Notes: generated by a model from the sequence alone, not told the origin. A stretch of DNA of 64,000 bases from Eonycteris spelaea (GCA_003508835.1 PUFA01000081.1:1488001-1552000); one strand, 5' to 3'; counted from the stretch's first letter, positions 12,326-24,699 are shown. Program-made: numbers and translations.

Positions 12326-14330
12326 AAAAGCAGCAGCTTGGAGTGATTTCGATCACTAAGTAGGCTGAGATAAAAACCAGTATCCCTCCCTCTGCTGCCT
12401 GGAGTCTTCCCAGGTTCTCTCTCTCTCAGCTCTTCTGGTTCCTACATGCCTTTATGATGCTGGCTGTGGTCTGAGTCTGTTCTGGATTTGTGAACTGCTA
12501 TGCTTGGGTCAAATACAGTGACAAATTAGCTGTATGAAACCCCAGCCTCATCAGCTTCTAAGATTAAGCACTAAAGCCAGCCCTCTGGCTTCTGAGCTAG
12601 GACATCGACCTCTCAATTCTCCGAACAGAACAGGTGCCTCTGACAGAGTTGCCCCTTTTTGGTAGTCTAGTGTGAGTAAAGCTGGGGAGACTACACTAAG
12701 GCACTTGTGAAACGCCAGCTGTTACACATGGAATGAATTTCAGTCCTCCTAAATATCTATGTGGAAGATTACAGGAACTATTAGGAATTTTACTTGCACT
12801 TCTGTGAAACCAGCCTCCTCACAACTAGCCATTTCTACGTTCACAGTATTACAATCACCCATACTAGAATTTTTAACTCAGACACACCAACACATAATAG
12901 ATGTGCTCAAACTCCTTGCTTTACATCTTGGGTGGCAATATCCTGGACCTAGGTGTCTCTGCACTACCATGTGTTGCTGGACAATGCCCAGTGGCCTTGA
13001 TTTAAGCCATTCAGTGCCGGCATATGGTTGACTTCTCACCAACCAAGAACACTCCCCATTTAATATCAGATCTTGGTCTCCATCCTTTGTCAACAGCAGG
13101 TTTGACTTAGATTTCTGTCAGTTGAGCTAATTTAAACCACATCCCTCCAGAGACAGAGTATCTCTGAAACAATTCCTCTTAACTTGTCCATCCGTCATAC
13201 ACAAATATATGCCACAGGCCTGGAAATGGAAGATAAAGCCCTTTCTGGCACAACCTAAAAGTATATTACGTATCTCCTATGACTAAGCTATCATTAAGAA
13301 GAGAGGATGCTTAAAATGGGGAGAGAATATTACCTTTGCTGTCATATTGTCTGAAAGGGGGGCAAAGCTCAGAGCAGACTCCCTACAATACTGTTCAAAG
13401 GTCTGACATCATCTCGAATTCACTCTGATGTGGGTCTGCTAGTCTCTAGATTCTGATTCTATGAAGAGGGCCATCACTGCCTTTCAAACGCCATGTATGA
13501 CCCAGAGCATGGTAAGATCCTGGAGGATGGAAGGGAGTGTCCACAAGATTGCATCTGGGCTGAAGGTGGTCCAGGCCCATTATATCTCTTCATCCAGTGC
13601 TCCTTTTTTGGAAGGGTCACTACTGCTAACACCAGGAGACAGACCTCTAACTTTGCACAGATCCCTGAGGAGCACCTTTCTTTAGGATAAACTGCAAGTG
13701 TGGAAGGGCTAACCTTCATAATGGACATGTTGCAGATATGTGTTGGCATTTCACTTCTCACCACCTGTCACCTGGTAGAAGTTAGCACATACGTGGGGGT
13801 CCCACCCCATTCACACATGGAGCCCCTTCATCACCATGCCTTCCCTATGCAGGCAGCATGTTGGGCCCCCACAACCCAGGAAGGTTCATTAGCTTTCCAC
13901 CCTTATACCCCAAGTCTTTTTTTAGCTCAAGGTGACAATGTACTTGTTAATTCCTAACATTAGTTAATAAATGTCACTTTCAAATATTTTATGTGACTAT
14001 ATTTGAAGGCTGAAAATGGCTTTTCCTGGATAAGTAAAAATTAACTGCCAACCCCCTAGTCCTGCTTCATTTTTATCAACACTAGCGAGACCTGGGAGGG
14101 AAAAATAAGGTGAAAGAGTGACAAAAGATATTTTTATCCTGACAGTTGAAACAACTTCTAGTTATAGCTTCCTCAGTGAACTCCTTAGAATGAGCTACAG
14201 GGGAAAAGAAATCTAAAATTTCAGAATGAAATGTGTCAGGATAAGCAGAGAACATTTCTGGAGTCAGATTATCAATAACATCAGCCATAAAAATAACTAG
14301 CCTGGTAGCTGAGTCTAAGAAGAGCCCGGT
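12326..14330. other. Unassigned intronic sequence
   Basis: About 2 kb with no repeat family I can name. Several open frames of 65-96 codons occur on both strands (for example 13474-13764 minus and 13700-13957 plus), but none shows a known domain. A diverged retroviral or other repeat interior is possible; I cannot show it. Confidence 0.4.
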
Positions 14331-14655
14331 GTGAACCCTCTCCCCGCTCTTCCCTCCCCTTTCTTCCCCCCTTTCTCTTCCCTTCCCTCTCGCTCCCTTT
14401 CACCCTCTCCGTCTCCCACTCTTCTTCCCACCTTCCCTCCCTCTCTCCCCTATATCTCTTCATCCTTCTCCTCTCCCTCTCCCATCCTCCTTTCTCCATT
14501 ACTCTCTTCCCTACTCCTTCCCTCCTTTTCCCTTTCCCTTCCTCCTTCCTTCTCCCCTCCCTCTCTCTCCCTCCTTCTCTTTCTGTCCTCCTTCTGTCCA
14601 CTCTCTCACCCCTTCACCTTCTCTCTATCATTCCCCTCCATTTTCTTGGGTAGTT
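14331..14655 (+). repeat. Long polypyrimidine low-complexity tract
   Basis: About 325 bp made almost entirely of C and T on the plus strand (mixed CCTT, CTCC and CTCT words, no fixed period). It yields spurious Pro/Ser/Leu frames on the plus strand and Arg/Glu/Gly/Lys frames on the minus strand. Such tracts can adopt triplex (H-DNA) structures. Confidence 0.95.
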
Positions 14656-14674
14656 TCTCCTCATCATACTGTGG

Positions 14675-14810
14675 GGATACCAGACCTTACAGAAGCTGAG
14701 GAACTCTTACAGAGGTTCGGGAAGTTGTCCAACCAGCAAGTGTAGGAGTGAAGACTGGACCCCAAACCTATACTCATAACCACCCAGACCTGCAGCAGCC
14801 TTAGTGCTGG
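14675..14810 (-). repeat. MIR SINE fragment
   Basis: Diverged antisense MIR: 'ttacagaagctgaggaactcttacagaggttcgggaagttgtccaaccagcaagtgtagg' followed by 'actggaccccaaacctat'. Positions 14811-15755 contain no other repeat or gene I can assign, apart from a C run at 15233-15248. Confidence 0.55.
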
Positions 14811-15757
14811 CTCTGCACTTGCCAGTGAAAGATTCCACTCCCACTCCACGCACCCCAGTTTAAAACAAAGAAGTCTCTGCAGACCACATCACTTCCTGAA
14901 AAGGTTCCATTCAGGGTAACTATGGGATACCACTATGCTTCCTTAGAAGGACACCAGGAAGATCCACTCCCAGAAAAAGAAATTCCAGGGATACTGAGGG
15001 CTACAAGATTGGAGTGCAAGAGGCTGTCCTGGTCCTCTCTGTTAAGATGCCCAAGGCAACCCTAGGCTCATTCCTCACTGGAATGGGGTCCTGGCCTACA
15101 CCTTGAAGCCTCCAAGGCCAGCTCCCAGGGTGTGTGGATCCAGCAAGGGGGCAGAGGAGCAGGAACGCAGGACCAAGCCAGGAAACCACATGGTACATCA
15201 AGAGAGAAGAAGAAAGGGGCCTGGAATGCTCGCCCCCCCCACCCCGCCCGTGAAGCTCTCGGGATTCCCTTTCATAGAAGCATTAGAGCCCCTGGGGAGA
15301 ACAGAAGACACACATTTCCTCACTGCTGAGGTCACTGCCAATGAGCCATGTTAAATTGTTACCAAGGGAATGCTGTTTTGCTACGTCTGGGCAGCAACAC
15401 TCAGTGTCTGCAACTTGTATGGCAGGTGCTGACCAGCTATACTGGGCATAAACCTTAGCTCTGCAGCTAGGCTCACCTGTGATGCCAGCCCTTTAGTTAT
15501 GGGGAGAGACTGAGGTGGACAAAAGGCACTGGGAAGGAACCCTTGGAGCAGCAGATATTCATCACCACACCCATTGTTTCAATACTCAAACCACCCACCT
15601 AGCGATGCTTCCTGGCTGGCAACACGTTGATTGGGTTGAGACCAGGCTGACCCAAGAAATCCTTTCCTCATTATCAGTGAGGAGCAGCCTGGGTGCTGGC
15701 TTCATTCAGCCTCCTCTCTTGGGAGACTCTCCTTGCTCCTTAAAGCATGGCAGATAA

Positions 15758-15875
15758 GACAGGTGACTGTGGAGTTAGGCAGAACTGAATCTTAATTCAG
15801 ACTTGGGCAAGTAATTTAACCTCCCTGACCTTGGTATTCTCATCTGTAAATGGGTGAGCAACAACAATAATACTG
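15758..15875 (+). repeat. MIR SINE
   Basis: Sense MIR: 'acttgggcaagtaatttaacctccctgaccttggtattctcatctgtaaatggg'. Confidence 0.8.
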
Positions 15876-15951
15876 GCTAATGCTTTTTGAGCCTACTGAT
15901 ATGCCAGTCTCTGTCTGTCTATCTGTCTCTATCTCTCTGTCTCTGTCTCTC

Positions 15952-15997
<46 letters not shown>

Positions 15998-16170
15998 TCA
16001 CCTACTTCTCACAAAAATTTTACGTTGAGGTGGGTACAATTATTCTCCCCTGAGACACAGAGTGGTTAAATATTTTGTCTAAAATCACACCACAGCTGAA
16101 TAGTGGCTCCTGGATTCTAACTCAGCTGTCGGGCTTCAGAGCCCATGCACTGACCCACCAGACCACCAAA
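15876..16170 (-). repeat. MIR SINE split by a microsatellite
   Basis: Antisense MIR: 'ttttgagcctactgatatgccag' before the microsatellite and 'gaggtgggtacaattattctcccctgagacacagagtggttaaatattttgtctaaaatcacaccacagctgaatagtggc' after it. A (TCTG/TCTC)n-(TG)n tract has expanded within it. Confidence 0.75.
15904..15996 (+). repeat. (TCTG/TCTC)n-(TG)n compound microsatellite
   Basis: CTGT/CTCT words are followed by about 20 uninterrupted TG units (15957-15996). It lies inside a MIR. Confidence 0.95.
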
Positions 16171-16900
16171 CTTGATTAGCTCCTGCTCTTGTGGGTGCTG
16201 TAGGTGTCCAGGGGGACAGTGGCGATGCAGCACTTCATGCAACACCTGCCATGGTGAGCGCACATGCATGGCTGCTGTCTCAGGTACCTAATGTTATCCC
16301 TTGGGAGACAGGCATGACTTAGTAGATCTTATGTGGATCTCCCTGCTGGGTTTTTCTCTCAAAAAGAGTAAACAGGATGAAATTTTTCTGTGCATTTTAT
16401 ACATAAAACTGACAGTTTTATTCTTTAGTACTCTTCTTTTCATTCAACACAGTAGCCCCAAACCATACTTTAAAAAGCCAGTGCCATTGAGGATATATAA
16501 ATATCACTCAGCCATTTGCTAGACTGTTCACAAAACAGAGTAGAGCAAGAAGGACAAAAGAAGAAAAGAGCATTTGGCCCACTTTCAGTACACCTGCATC
16601 AAATCCTCTTTGGAAGAAGAAGAGTGACCTGGCAAATAAAAGAATAGAACTTATAAATTGATCCATTTGAGACATGCAGATATTCTGAAAAGGAGAAAAT
16701 CCACTGCTAACGAGAGAAGGATGGGTAGGGATGCTGCCAATGGACTGGAGAAAACTAAAGAGATAACAAAGAGTGTGACAGCCTGCTCTTGAAATCCAAG
16801 AGTGCATCCCAAGAACACTGTAAAACCTTACTGAGCAATTAACCTCTAGACATCCTTTGAAGTCTGGTGTGTGAAAAAGCAAACGGAACCATCCAATTCT
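16171..16900. other. Unassigned intronic sequence
   Basis: No repeat family or exon recognised. The 124-codon minus-strand open frame (16508-16882) has no recognisable motif. Confidence 0.45.
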
Positions 16901-17150
16901 GTGCGCACCTTAGGAGGATATGACAAGGTCTGCCCTTTTCTCAGGGCTCCACCCCTGCCAAGGAAATCGCCCCACAACCCGCCACCATCTCCCTAATGTT
17001 AGCCCATTACAGGCTAACTGATCCTGGGCCTGTGCCCCTAAAAACAGCCCCTCATCACTTCTTCACCTGGGCTCCCAGGGCACTTGGTCCTGCTATTTCC
17101 CTCTCTACTCTGCCTTTGACCCCAGAAAAGTCTCTAATGATTAAGAATGG
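16900..17150 (+). repeat. Possible L2 fragment
   Basis: The C/T-rich text with 'acaggctaactgatcctgggcctgtgcccctaa' and 'ttcttcacctgggctcccagggcacttgg' is reminiscent of the sense L2 3' region but strongly diverged. Confidence 0.3.
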
Positions 17151-18945
17151 TCCAACTTCCCTGCACAGTAAACCTGAGTGAAGATGTGGCCACATGGATT
17201 CAACTACAGAAGCTCTAGTGAAAAACTACAAACATGGAGCCAGAAGACTTTAAACTCCAGTCTGAGTTCCACTGAAAAGCTGAAGAGTTATATGCCTTCA
17301 GTTTCTCTAAGATGTGGATTAATCTACCTGCCAAAAGATAAAGTCACAGTGTGCTGCATCAACCTGAATATGGAGATGTTCGAATATCCACACATGTGGG
17401 TGTGAAACAGACAGCAGCAGAGGTAGAGACCATCCACCACCCAAGAGTTGTTCCACTGTCAAGAAGTGAGAGGAAAAAAAAATGAGAGCAGATACGTACA
17501 AAAATAACTTATTCACCTACTTCAGAATGGAGAAAGAATACATAATGGTGGCCCTTTGAAGATTATAAAATGGAGCTGCCTATACTGAGCAGAGAATGAT
17601 CACCTGAAAGATAAGTAGTATAACCAAAGTCATTTTTACTAGAAGCCTGCCAAAAGTATCTGAAGCATGAACGTTTGCACATCACAGAATTCACAAGCAG
17701 GAATTTTGAGGAACTGGTGGCACTGAGCAGGGAATGTCCTTGAGCGTGGGTATCCTATCCCCACGGCCTACTGTCAGGCACTCTTCAGGCAGTGAAGATG
17801 CAACCTATGGCCCCAAGCCCCTGCGACTCATGCCACCAATGCAGGTCAGGTTTGGGGGGGGCGGCCTGAGACAGAGGGTGTTGAACAGCAGGGACAGGCT
17901 GGGGCACATCCTTGTCCACTTTATCTGTGGGGATCTCCTTCACCTTTAGAGGGTCCATTGAGGCCCAAGAACAGCTGTTTCAAGGAGTCTAAGACAATGT
18001 CAATGGGAATACAGAACAAGTCTGCATAGCCATCTGCCTTTGGCTTGAGACCAGAAAACCTCACCTCTAAACTTGGTTTTCAGTCTCGCCTTGGAAGCAC
18101 TGATATATTTATTCCAAGTGAAGAACGTTCTTCATATTTGAAGCAGGAAATCCCCATGTCGGTGACATCCATCGGGGGGTGATGGGAGTATTATGGAATC
18201 ATTTTAGAGGGAAACCACTTCTTCTTTCCCAGGACAACATCATTTGTATGAAAATAACTATTGTCACCATAAGGACACAATATGACACTAAATACAATCT
18301 CCAGAGAAGCCAGTGTCTGTGCTTATTCAGTGGCCTTCTTCCTGCTTCAAACAAAACCATTGTCAGCCATGCCTACCACAATCCAAAAGAACAACCATTA
18401 ACAACTGATACACAGGTATGTTTCCTTTAATCAGAGAGCTGTGTACCTGAAAATTACTTATAGATGAGAAGCTTTTGTAAGTCAAGTGTTATTGTTCTTT
18501 TGTTTTTAATTCCTAAAAAAGCATATGTTCACTTAAATTGTTCAGAGGGTGGAAAGTGGAAAGTAAGTACTTTAATTTCTTGTGTATCCTTCCAGAAATG
18601 TCTGCATATAAAACTACTTATGAGTATCCTTCAAACACACACACACATATGCATTGTACTGTAGATTTTCCTCCGCATCTCAGTGAGCATTTGAGCCTTT
18701 ACAGTGGAGCACACGCCGCTCCAGAGTCTTCCAGCACCAGAGACTATCCATGCCTTCCGAGATGTTAGTGGCTGTTCCATGATAAAAGGACACCGTAATC
18801 AAATAAGTTTGGGGAAAACTGACTCCTACAATTAAACGGCTTTCTCTATGATAGAAATCATATTCCCTGAATATCTCATGTACATAGTGGACCAAGTGTG
18901 GCAGATTTTACGTGGCATTTCTCTCCCTTATTTCATCCCAACACA
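17151..18945. other. Unassigned intronic sequence
   Basis: No repeat family, exon or pseudogene could be named. 17700-18200 is GC-richer than its surroundings on both sides but has no sustained frame on either strand. Confidence 0.45.
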
Positions 18946-19365
18946 CTTTTTCAAGGATGACTTACTAATATCATTTGCACTGTGACCTCTCTTGCTGCAA
19001 TCCTCTCCACCTCCTACCCTGCCCCAGTCCTTGGCTCAATAATTTTCTACCCATCCTTCAGATGGTAGCTGAGCTCACCTTCCTCAGGAACACGTCCTCT
19101 GACCATAGCCACCCCCACCCCTAGACCTCTCCTAGCCAAGGCTGGGTTGTTCTGGGACGCACACTTACCGAACCACTGCCCTCTTCTCCACGGCACTCCC
19201 TCTGGTTGCATCAAATGCTCACTGGTGTGATTACTTTCCATCTGCCTACCACTGTCCTGCAAGCTCCATGAGAGCATGGACAGTGTCTGCCCATCCATCA
19301 TCACACCTTCTTATGCTAACGGCAAATGTTGGCACACAGAGGTGCTCTGTGAATATTAAATCAAT
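18946..19365 (+). repeat. L2 LINE 3' end fragment
   Basis: Sense L2: 'tgagctcaccttcctcaggaacacgtcctctgacc', 'agctccatgagagcatggacagtgtctgcc' and the end 'ttggcacacagaggtgctctgtgaatattaaat'. Confidence 0.75.
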
Positions 19366-19894
19366 ATATGATGGTGGTGTCCACAGAACCAAGCTCTGTA
19401 CGTGGCACTCCAGTAGCTGAAGTGGAGGAATTCACTTCTAAACACACTGCAGAGAACTTCCTGAAGAGGGTAAGAGTCGTTTTACATTGTGAATCATTAC
19501 CTCCTTACTCACTTGCCTTGTGCACATTTTGGTCTGGCAGGTTTGCAGGATTAAATGTGAAACTTTCTCATTTCTGACAGAAATATCTCCAATGTGCGAG
19601 CAGTTGGTACCCACTGACATTCTGATGTAAAATTTGCTTTACGTTTTTAAAAAACATTCTGCTGCAACATTTATTTTGATCAGGGGAAGAGATTGGAAGT
19701 GTTTATGTAAAATAAGACTAGTTTTCACTTACGATGGATTTTCACATGCTGAGAAGAAAATAGCACAATTTGACAAAAAACAGGGCCTTCCATTTACCAC
19801 AGATGCAAAGTATGCATGTAAACAGGCATGACACAGCTAACTGCACATTCAGGCACAGCCGCAGGCTGGTAGATATGGTTGCATATAGGACACA

Positions 19895-20105
19895 GGATAA
19901 AGAGGTGGTTCTCAAGTTAAAGCATGGGGTCGTATGCTGACTCACCCATTCTACTAGCTGAGTCAACCTGCGCAAGTCTCTAAGCCTCACTTTTCTCATC
20001 TGTAAAATGGGAATAATAATTGCTCCTACTTCACTGACTTGTAGGTAGGCTACATTGTATTAGATCATGATTGTGCCTGCATATAATAAATACTATGTAG
20101 ATGTT
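19895..20105 (+). repeat. MIR SINE
   Basis: Sense MIR: 'gagtcaacctgcgcaagtctctaagcctcacttttctcatctgtaaaatgggaataataattg', then the tail 'tgcatataataaatactatgtagatgtta'. Confidence 0.85.
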
Positions 20106-20589
20106 ATCCAAAGGGAAAAAATCGATAAAGAGAGAGTCAATGGACTAATGCACAGGAATATGTCTCCAAAAATACTGGGTTGTGTGTGTCTCTACACAAG
20201 ATTCCCTAAGCTCGGAGCTGGGAAGAGGGCGAAGAGTGACAGAAGTGAAAAGGAAGATTTTCTTCATGCCTCTGCCAAAACTAGTACCACCTAACAGCTG
20301 AGGGTCGCCTGAGGGCCCTGGGTCCCAGACAAAAGGAAAGCAAAGAGCATTAATTGAAGCCCTATGGCATTCAATTCATGACAACACCAAGGTTCTCAGG
20401 CCATGTGGCACAAGCAGTGGGACTTGGACACAAAGAGACCCCCGATGTCTAAGCATGATGAGTGAAGGGACGGTCCGGGCGAATATCGGGATTGGGCCGC
20501 TGTAGGTGTTCACCGGCTTCAGACACCGCCTAGCAACTCTGGCTCCACACTGCTCTCTCTTCACCATTGTCTTTGTTACAAGGACTCTA

Positions 20590-20770
20590 ATAAAAGTAAT
20601 TCTTAGTAAGCATTTAGCACATGCCAGTCACAATGCTAAAGGCTTAACATATATTGTTTCATTTAATCCTCAAAAATCCCCAGAGATAGGTGTTATCATG
20701 ATGCTTACTTTACAGATAAGCAATCAGCCTTAACTCTGGTGGCAACAAGCAGTCAAGCTCACACTTAAAA
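20590..20770 (-). repeat. MIR SINE
   Basis: Antisense MIR: 'gtaagcatttagcacatgccagtcacaatgctaaaggc' followed by 'tttcatttaatcctcaaaaatccccagagataggtgtta' and 'ctttacagataagcaa'. Positions 20771-21600 show nothing further that I can assign. Confidence 0.75.
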
Positions 20771-21601
20771 GACCACGTACCCCTGAACAAGCTTCATTGC
20801 TGACCCAGTGCGTCCCCAGAAGGGCTGCTGAAGAGGCCTGGGGCCAACTGCAGGACTATCTGCGACCCACCCACCCCCACCTGTTCTAAAATCCCAGAGG
20901 CCCAGTCTGCATTTCCTCAGCAAAGCTGACCCTTCCTCATTCTTGGGGACCTGTGGTGTATCACGGCTGGTTGAGCTCGTCCAGTTCCTGGATAGTGGTT
21001 TTATCCTATTTACTGGAACTCACTTATCTTATCACTAGAACACACTTGACTGTCAGGCCAGGCTGCAACACTCACTGCTGTAATCTTCAGAGTGTTGAGA
21101 TGGCTCCATCCTCCCCTCTCCCAATCAAAGCTCAGATCAGAAAGCAAGTGCTAAGTGTGACTTTATTATACGAATGACCCTGAATTCCCTCTAAGTAATT
21201 TTAAAAATGTAAATTACCTACAAATTCTGGCTCTCTCCCATTAAGGTGACATTTCACAAATGTAGAGATACAAGGTTAAAGAAAAAATACACTGCTAGCA
21301 ATCATTCTTGTTCTTACATTGTCCTTTTTTGCACTGGCCCCTCCTCTTAGAATTCCCCTAGCCTAGACTTAGCTCTTACCCAATTGTAAGCCTCCATCTT
21401 GATTTTTATTACTCTAGAAAAAACTTAAGAGGTTAAAAAAATACGAACAAATTAAAAGATCCTGAGAGTAGTATTATCTCATTAGGAATACATTAAGACT
21501 ACGGTCTTCAAACGCAAACAAGTAAAAAAATCAAATTCAAAGACAAGTAGAACTGATTGATCAACAAGCAGAAAAAAAACAGTGATGCATTTGTGATGAC
21601 T

Positions 21602-21885
21602 TGTAGTAATGCAGGAATCAGGCAGAAAAGTAGTAATGTAGGATTTATGTAATAATATAATAATGGAGAACACGGGTAGTAATGTAGTATGGAAGATCCA
21701 GGTAGTAAATTCTAATGCAGGATTCAAGTAGTAAGGCAGTAATGGAGCATACAGGTAGTGATGTAGTAATGTAGGACTCAGGTAGTAACAGTAATAAGGA
21801 GTCAAGTGGTAATGCAGTAGTATAGGATTCTGGTAATAATGTAGTAATGCAGGTTTCAGGTAGTAATATAGTAGTATAGAATTTA
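21602..21885 (+). repeat. 27-bp minisatellite (about 10 imperfect copies)
   Basis: The unit approximates CAGGTAGTAATGTAGTAATG plus CAGGATT. GGTAGT-equivalent anchors fall at 21602, 21629, 21675, 21701, 21727, 21754, 21781, 21805, 21832 and 21859, a spacing of 24-27 bp (mostly 26-27) with one gap of 46. Because the period is nine codons, the minus strand stays open as a 138-codon frame (21482-21898) repeating a Leu-His/Pro-Tyr-Tyr motif. That frame is a by-product of the array, not a supported gene. Confidence 0.9.
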
Positions 21886-21886
21886 A

Positions 21887-22330
21887 TTCAACAAACATCT
21901 GTGGAAGAGCTTTTCTATTCCAGCCATTCTGCTAGGTTTCCAAAAGGATGAAAATATCATAGCCCCTTACTCCAAGGAGAACGAGCCCAATGAAAAAGAA
22001 ACCACTGCACTCTGGGATATAAATGAGGGTGACTATTCTGAAGAGGAGGGCTGAAATCTCAGGGAAAAACAAGGCCCCTCTGAAGCTGGGCTCTCAGGAA
22101 AGGATGAAACTGGCCAGGGCAGTGGGGAGAGAAGTCTGAAGTAGAAGGCAGACCAAAGAGAAGGCCATTTGGGGAGCTGAAGTGCTAGAATCTAGGATAA
22201 TGGGGAGAGGAGGAGATGGTTGGCCAGCGAAAAAGGGCAGTGAGCAGGTGTCAGTTTGAGAGAGGATTGACATCTCACCCTATGATCAATGCTAATGGGA
22301 AGAATGAGTTTTGAGCAGGGCCACATCAGG
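21887..22330 (-). repeat. L2 LINE fragment, antisense
   Basis: Antisense L2: 'ttcaacaaacatctgtggaagagcttttctattccagccattctgctagg', then diverged sequence through 'gggaagaatgagttttgagcagggccacatcagg', matching the 'gagttttgagcaggggagtgacatga' region. Confidence 0.6.
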
Positions 22331-22382
22331 AACCCATGTAGGGGAGCTGAAAACTGGTTTGTCATGAGAAGACTTTGCATAT

Positions 22383-22550
22383 CAATTGAGTGCCTCCGTG
22401 TGCCAGGCCCTATGCTGGGTGCTGCACCTTTAGCTTCTCTAAGTCTCAAAACAATATTTACACTTTACAGGTGGGGTAACTGAGGCTCAGAGAGTAAAAT
22501 GCTTTTCCCTAGTCCACCAAGCTTGCACTCATAGAATTATGATACACATT
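22383..22550 (-). repeat. MIR SINE
   Basis: Antisense MIR: 'tgagtgcctccgtgtgccaggccctatgctgggtgctg', 'tttacaggtggggtaactgaggctcagagagt' and 'ccctagtccaccaagcttgcactcatag'. Confidence 0.8.
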
Positions 22551-22952
22551 CAGGCCTGCCATACTCCAAAGACTCTCTCATTGCTCTAGAAAGAGCCTGG
22601 AAATAGACAAGGATAGAGATGATGGGGACCACATGGGTCAGTGCCAGGGCAAAAGGGAGTCAGTGCAATACCAGTGTTCCAGAGAGCCTTAGGCGGAAGA
22701 TATAAACTCTTCTCCCACTTGCTTTTTAGGAAACGATTCACTAGTACCTAAAGTCATGAATTTGAGTTTTATCCCATTTCAAGTTTTATCCCATCCGAAT
22801 CAAGACCCAACTCTAGAACAGAGGCTGTGGAAGGTTTGGCTTGAAATTTTCATAGTGGGTTGTGGAAAATGGCAGTCCCTACTGCTGCCTATGACACAAG
22901 GGGTAGTGGTTAATGAGACAGTGGCTCTTGATAAGTAAACCATCCATTCACC

Positions 22953-22984
22953 TATTCATTCATTCATTCATTCATTCATTCATC
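22953..22984 (+). repeat. (ATTC)n microsatellite
   Basis: About eight tandem ATTC units. Nothing else is assignable between 22551 and 23680 except a short mixed CA/TG stretch at 23095-23170. Confidence 0.9.
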
Positions 22985-23679
22985 CTACAAGTGCACCTTC
23001 TGGTCTAAACATAAGCCCAAGCATAGAGTTAAGGGACCACATGACATCCTCCTTCCACTAACACCACTTATGAGGAAATACAGACACAAACCTATGTATA
23101 CACACACATACATTTATATAGACTTATGTTAGTGTCGTGTGTGCACACACATGCACACATACGAGTGTGAAGGAATTGCCAAAAGAACGTGAACTCAACT
23201 GCTCAGACTGTGAATTTTAAGACAGAGATGATTTTTCTGTGACACAAAAACATAATTTCCAAACTACAAGAGAAAAAGTATGAGTACTTTGGGATGATGA
23301 CTGTGGAGTCAATTCAGTGGCATTATCTCATGTATCTTACCAAACACATTAGTTCTGTCTCCTCCCCTTGACAGAAAAGGGCTGGGGAAGTTCACCTGGC
23401 CCTGGTGAGGACTGCGGGTGCCAAATGGCCATGGTGGGACATCCCTGAGTGGCCTTCTCTAAATGGAAAGCAAAATGTTCAGGCCTGATCCTCTGATCTT
23501 GACTGCTGATTCCCATTAATACCAGAGCATCATAACATTCGGATAGTATAGAGAAAAAAACAGGAAAGCAAGATTCAAGCCTACTCCAAATGCTTCAGTT
23601 CAGAGTTCTAAGAAGAAAACAAATGATTTAGCATCCTATTTTGTTTTTAATAATGTCGAGTCAGGCTCTCTTTTGCTTT

Positions 23680-23761
23680 CCCACCCCCCTCTCTCTTCCG
23701 CCCTCCCTTTCTCTCTGCCTGTCTCTGTCTCTCTGTCTCTCTGTCTCTCTGTCTCTCTCTT
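23680..23761 (+). repeat. (CTCT/CTGT)n polypyrimidine microsatellite
   Basis: C/T-rich sequence with repeated CTGTCTCT words. The plus-strand frame across it reads as Ser/Leu/Cys repeats and is spurious. Positions 23762-24470 have no assignable content. Confidence 0.9.
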
Positions 23762-24471
23762 ACCCAGCCCCCAATAGGCAAGGGGAAGAAAAACAAAAAA
23801 GAAATTTTAAACACAGCATTTTTAAAGGTTCATGAGCCTTCTTGCACATCAAATGGCTCTTAGAAAACATTTTAATGATTTCCGTGTAAACAAATCAGAA
23901 ACATATGGATTAAATTTCCCTTAAAATATACATATGTAATTAAGGGGAAAAGTGCTTGGCAAAACGCATTTTGCATTTTATCAAATCCAACATCTGAAAA
24001 ATAGGTTGAGACAGCTGACAAATCCAAACCCAGCTATCCTGCCCATCCCAACAGCAGCATTCATACTCTCCTCCTATGCACGGGCCCAAGTTCACCTCGC
24101 CAGACCTCTGCCCTTTCCAGGCCTTTTAGAAGAAACTATTGGATTCACATAGATAGATTGATTCCCCAAGCTCTAGAACAACAGTTTTGGGTCTCCCTTT
24201 TCCTGGACTGGTTTTCAGTTTCAAAGCTAGGTGCCCATGCACAACCCAGTCTTGCCCTGCTGAGAAAGTCTAGAAGATCAAGGGGCAGCCCAAGGCTATG
24301 CCCTGCAATTTACACTCTTCTACCTGCCAGGCAAGCCACCTCTTCCCACGCCCTCCAATACAGGTAGAAGGAGGGGGAATCACCATTGAGAGTTATTTCC
24401 AGTGTCTTTCCTTCATTTGTGTCAAAACAAAGTAGAAAGGGTTTTTTTAATTGCACTTTCTTTTACTCACT

Positions 24472-24610
24472 CACCTTGTAGTAAGTTATTTACTGAGCAC
24501 CTACTATGTGCTAGGTACCATGCCAGGGCTGGGCAATCATCAGAAGAGAAAACAAATAAGGTTCTTGCCATTACAAAGCTGATGTTCTCAAGTGAGCTTG
24601 CTCTCTGGGG
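24472..24610 (-). repeat. L2 LINE fragment, antisense
   Basis: 'gtaagttatttactgagcacctactatgtgctaggtaccatgccagggctggg', then 'agaagagaaaacaaataaggttcttgccattacaaagctgatgttct', is the antisense L2 3' end. Confidence 0.75.
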
Positions 24611-24699
24611 CCCAGGCTGAGAGGTGTCCGCAGAACCATCCAATGGACCATATACCATTCCTCTCACCTGGGTTTTCTCCACACTGGGTCCTGGATTCC

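Noticed and set aside
12302..12334. Possible hairpin at the first L1's 3' end (gctgctt ... aagcagc)
   Set aside because: Only 7 bp pair across a 19-nt T-rich loop, far weaker than the 15-bp perfect fold-back at 58111. Compatible with chance.
17700..18200. GC-richer block considered as a processed pseudogene
   Set aside because: Read in both directions it gives no sustained frame or recognisable protein, and there is no poly(A) tail or flanking duplication.
21602..21885. Minisatellite considered as a CRISPR-like array
   Set aside because: Units are contiguous and imperfect with no spacers, and the context is a mammalian intron.
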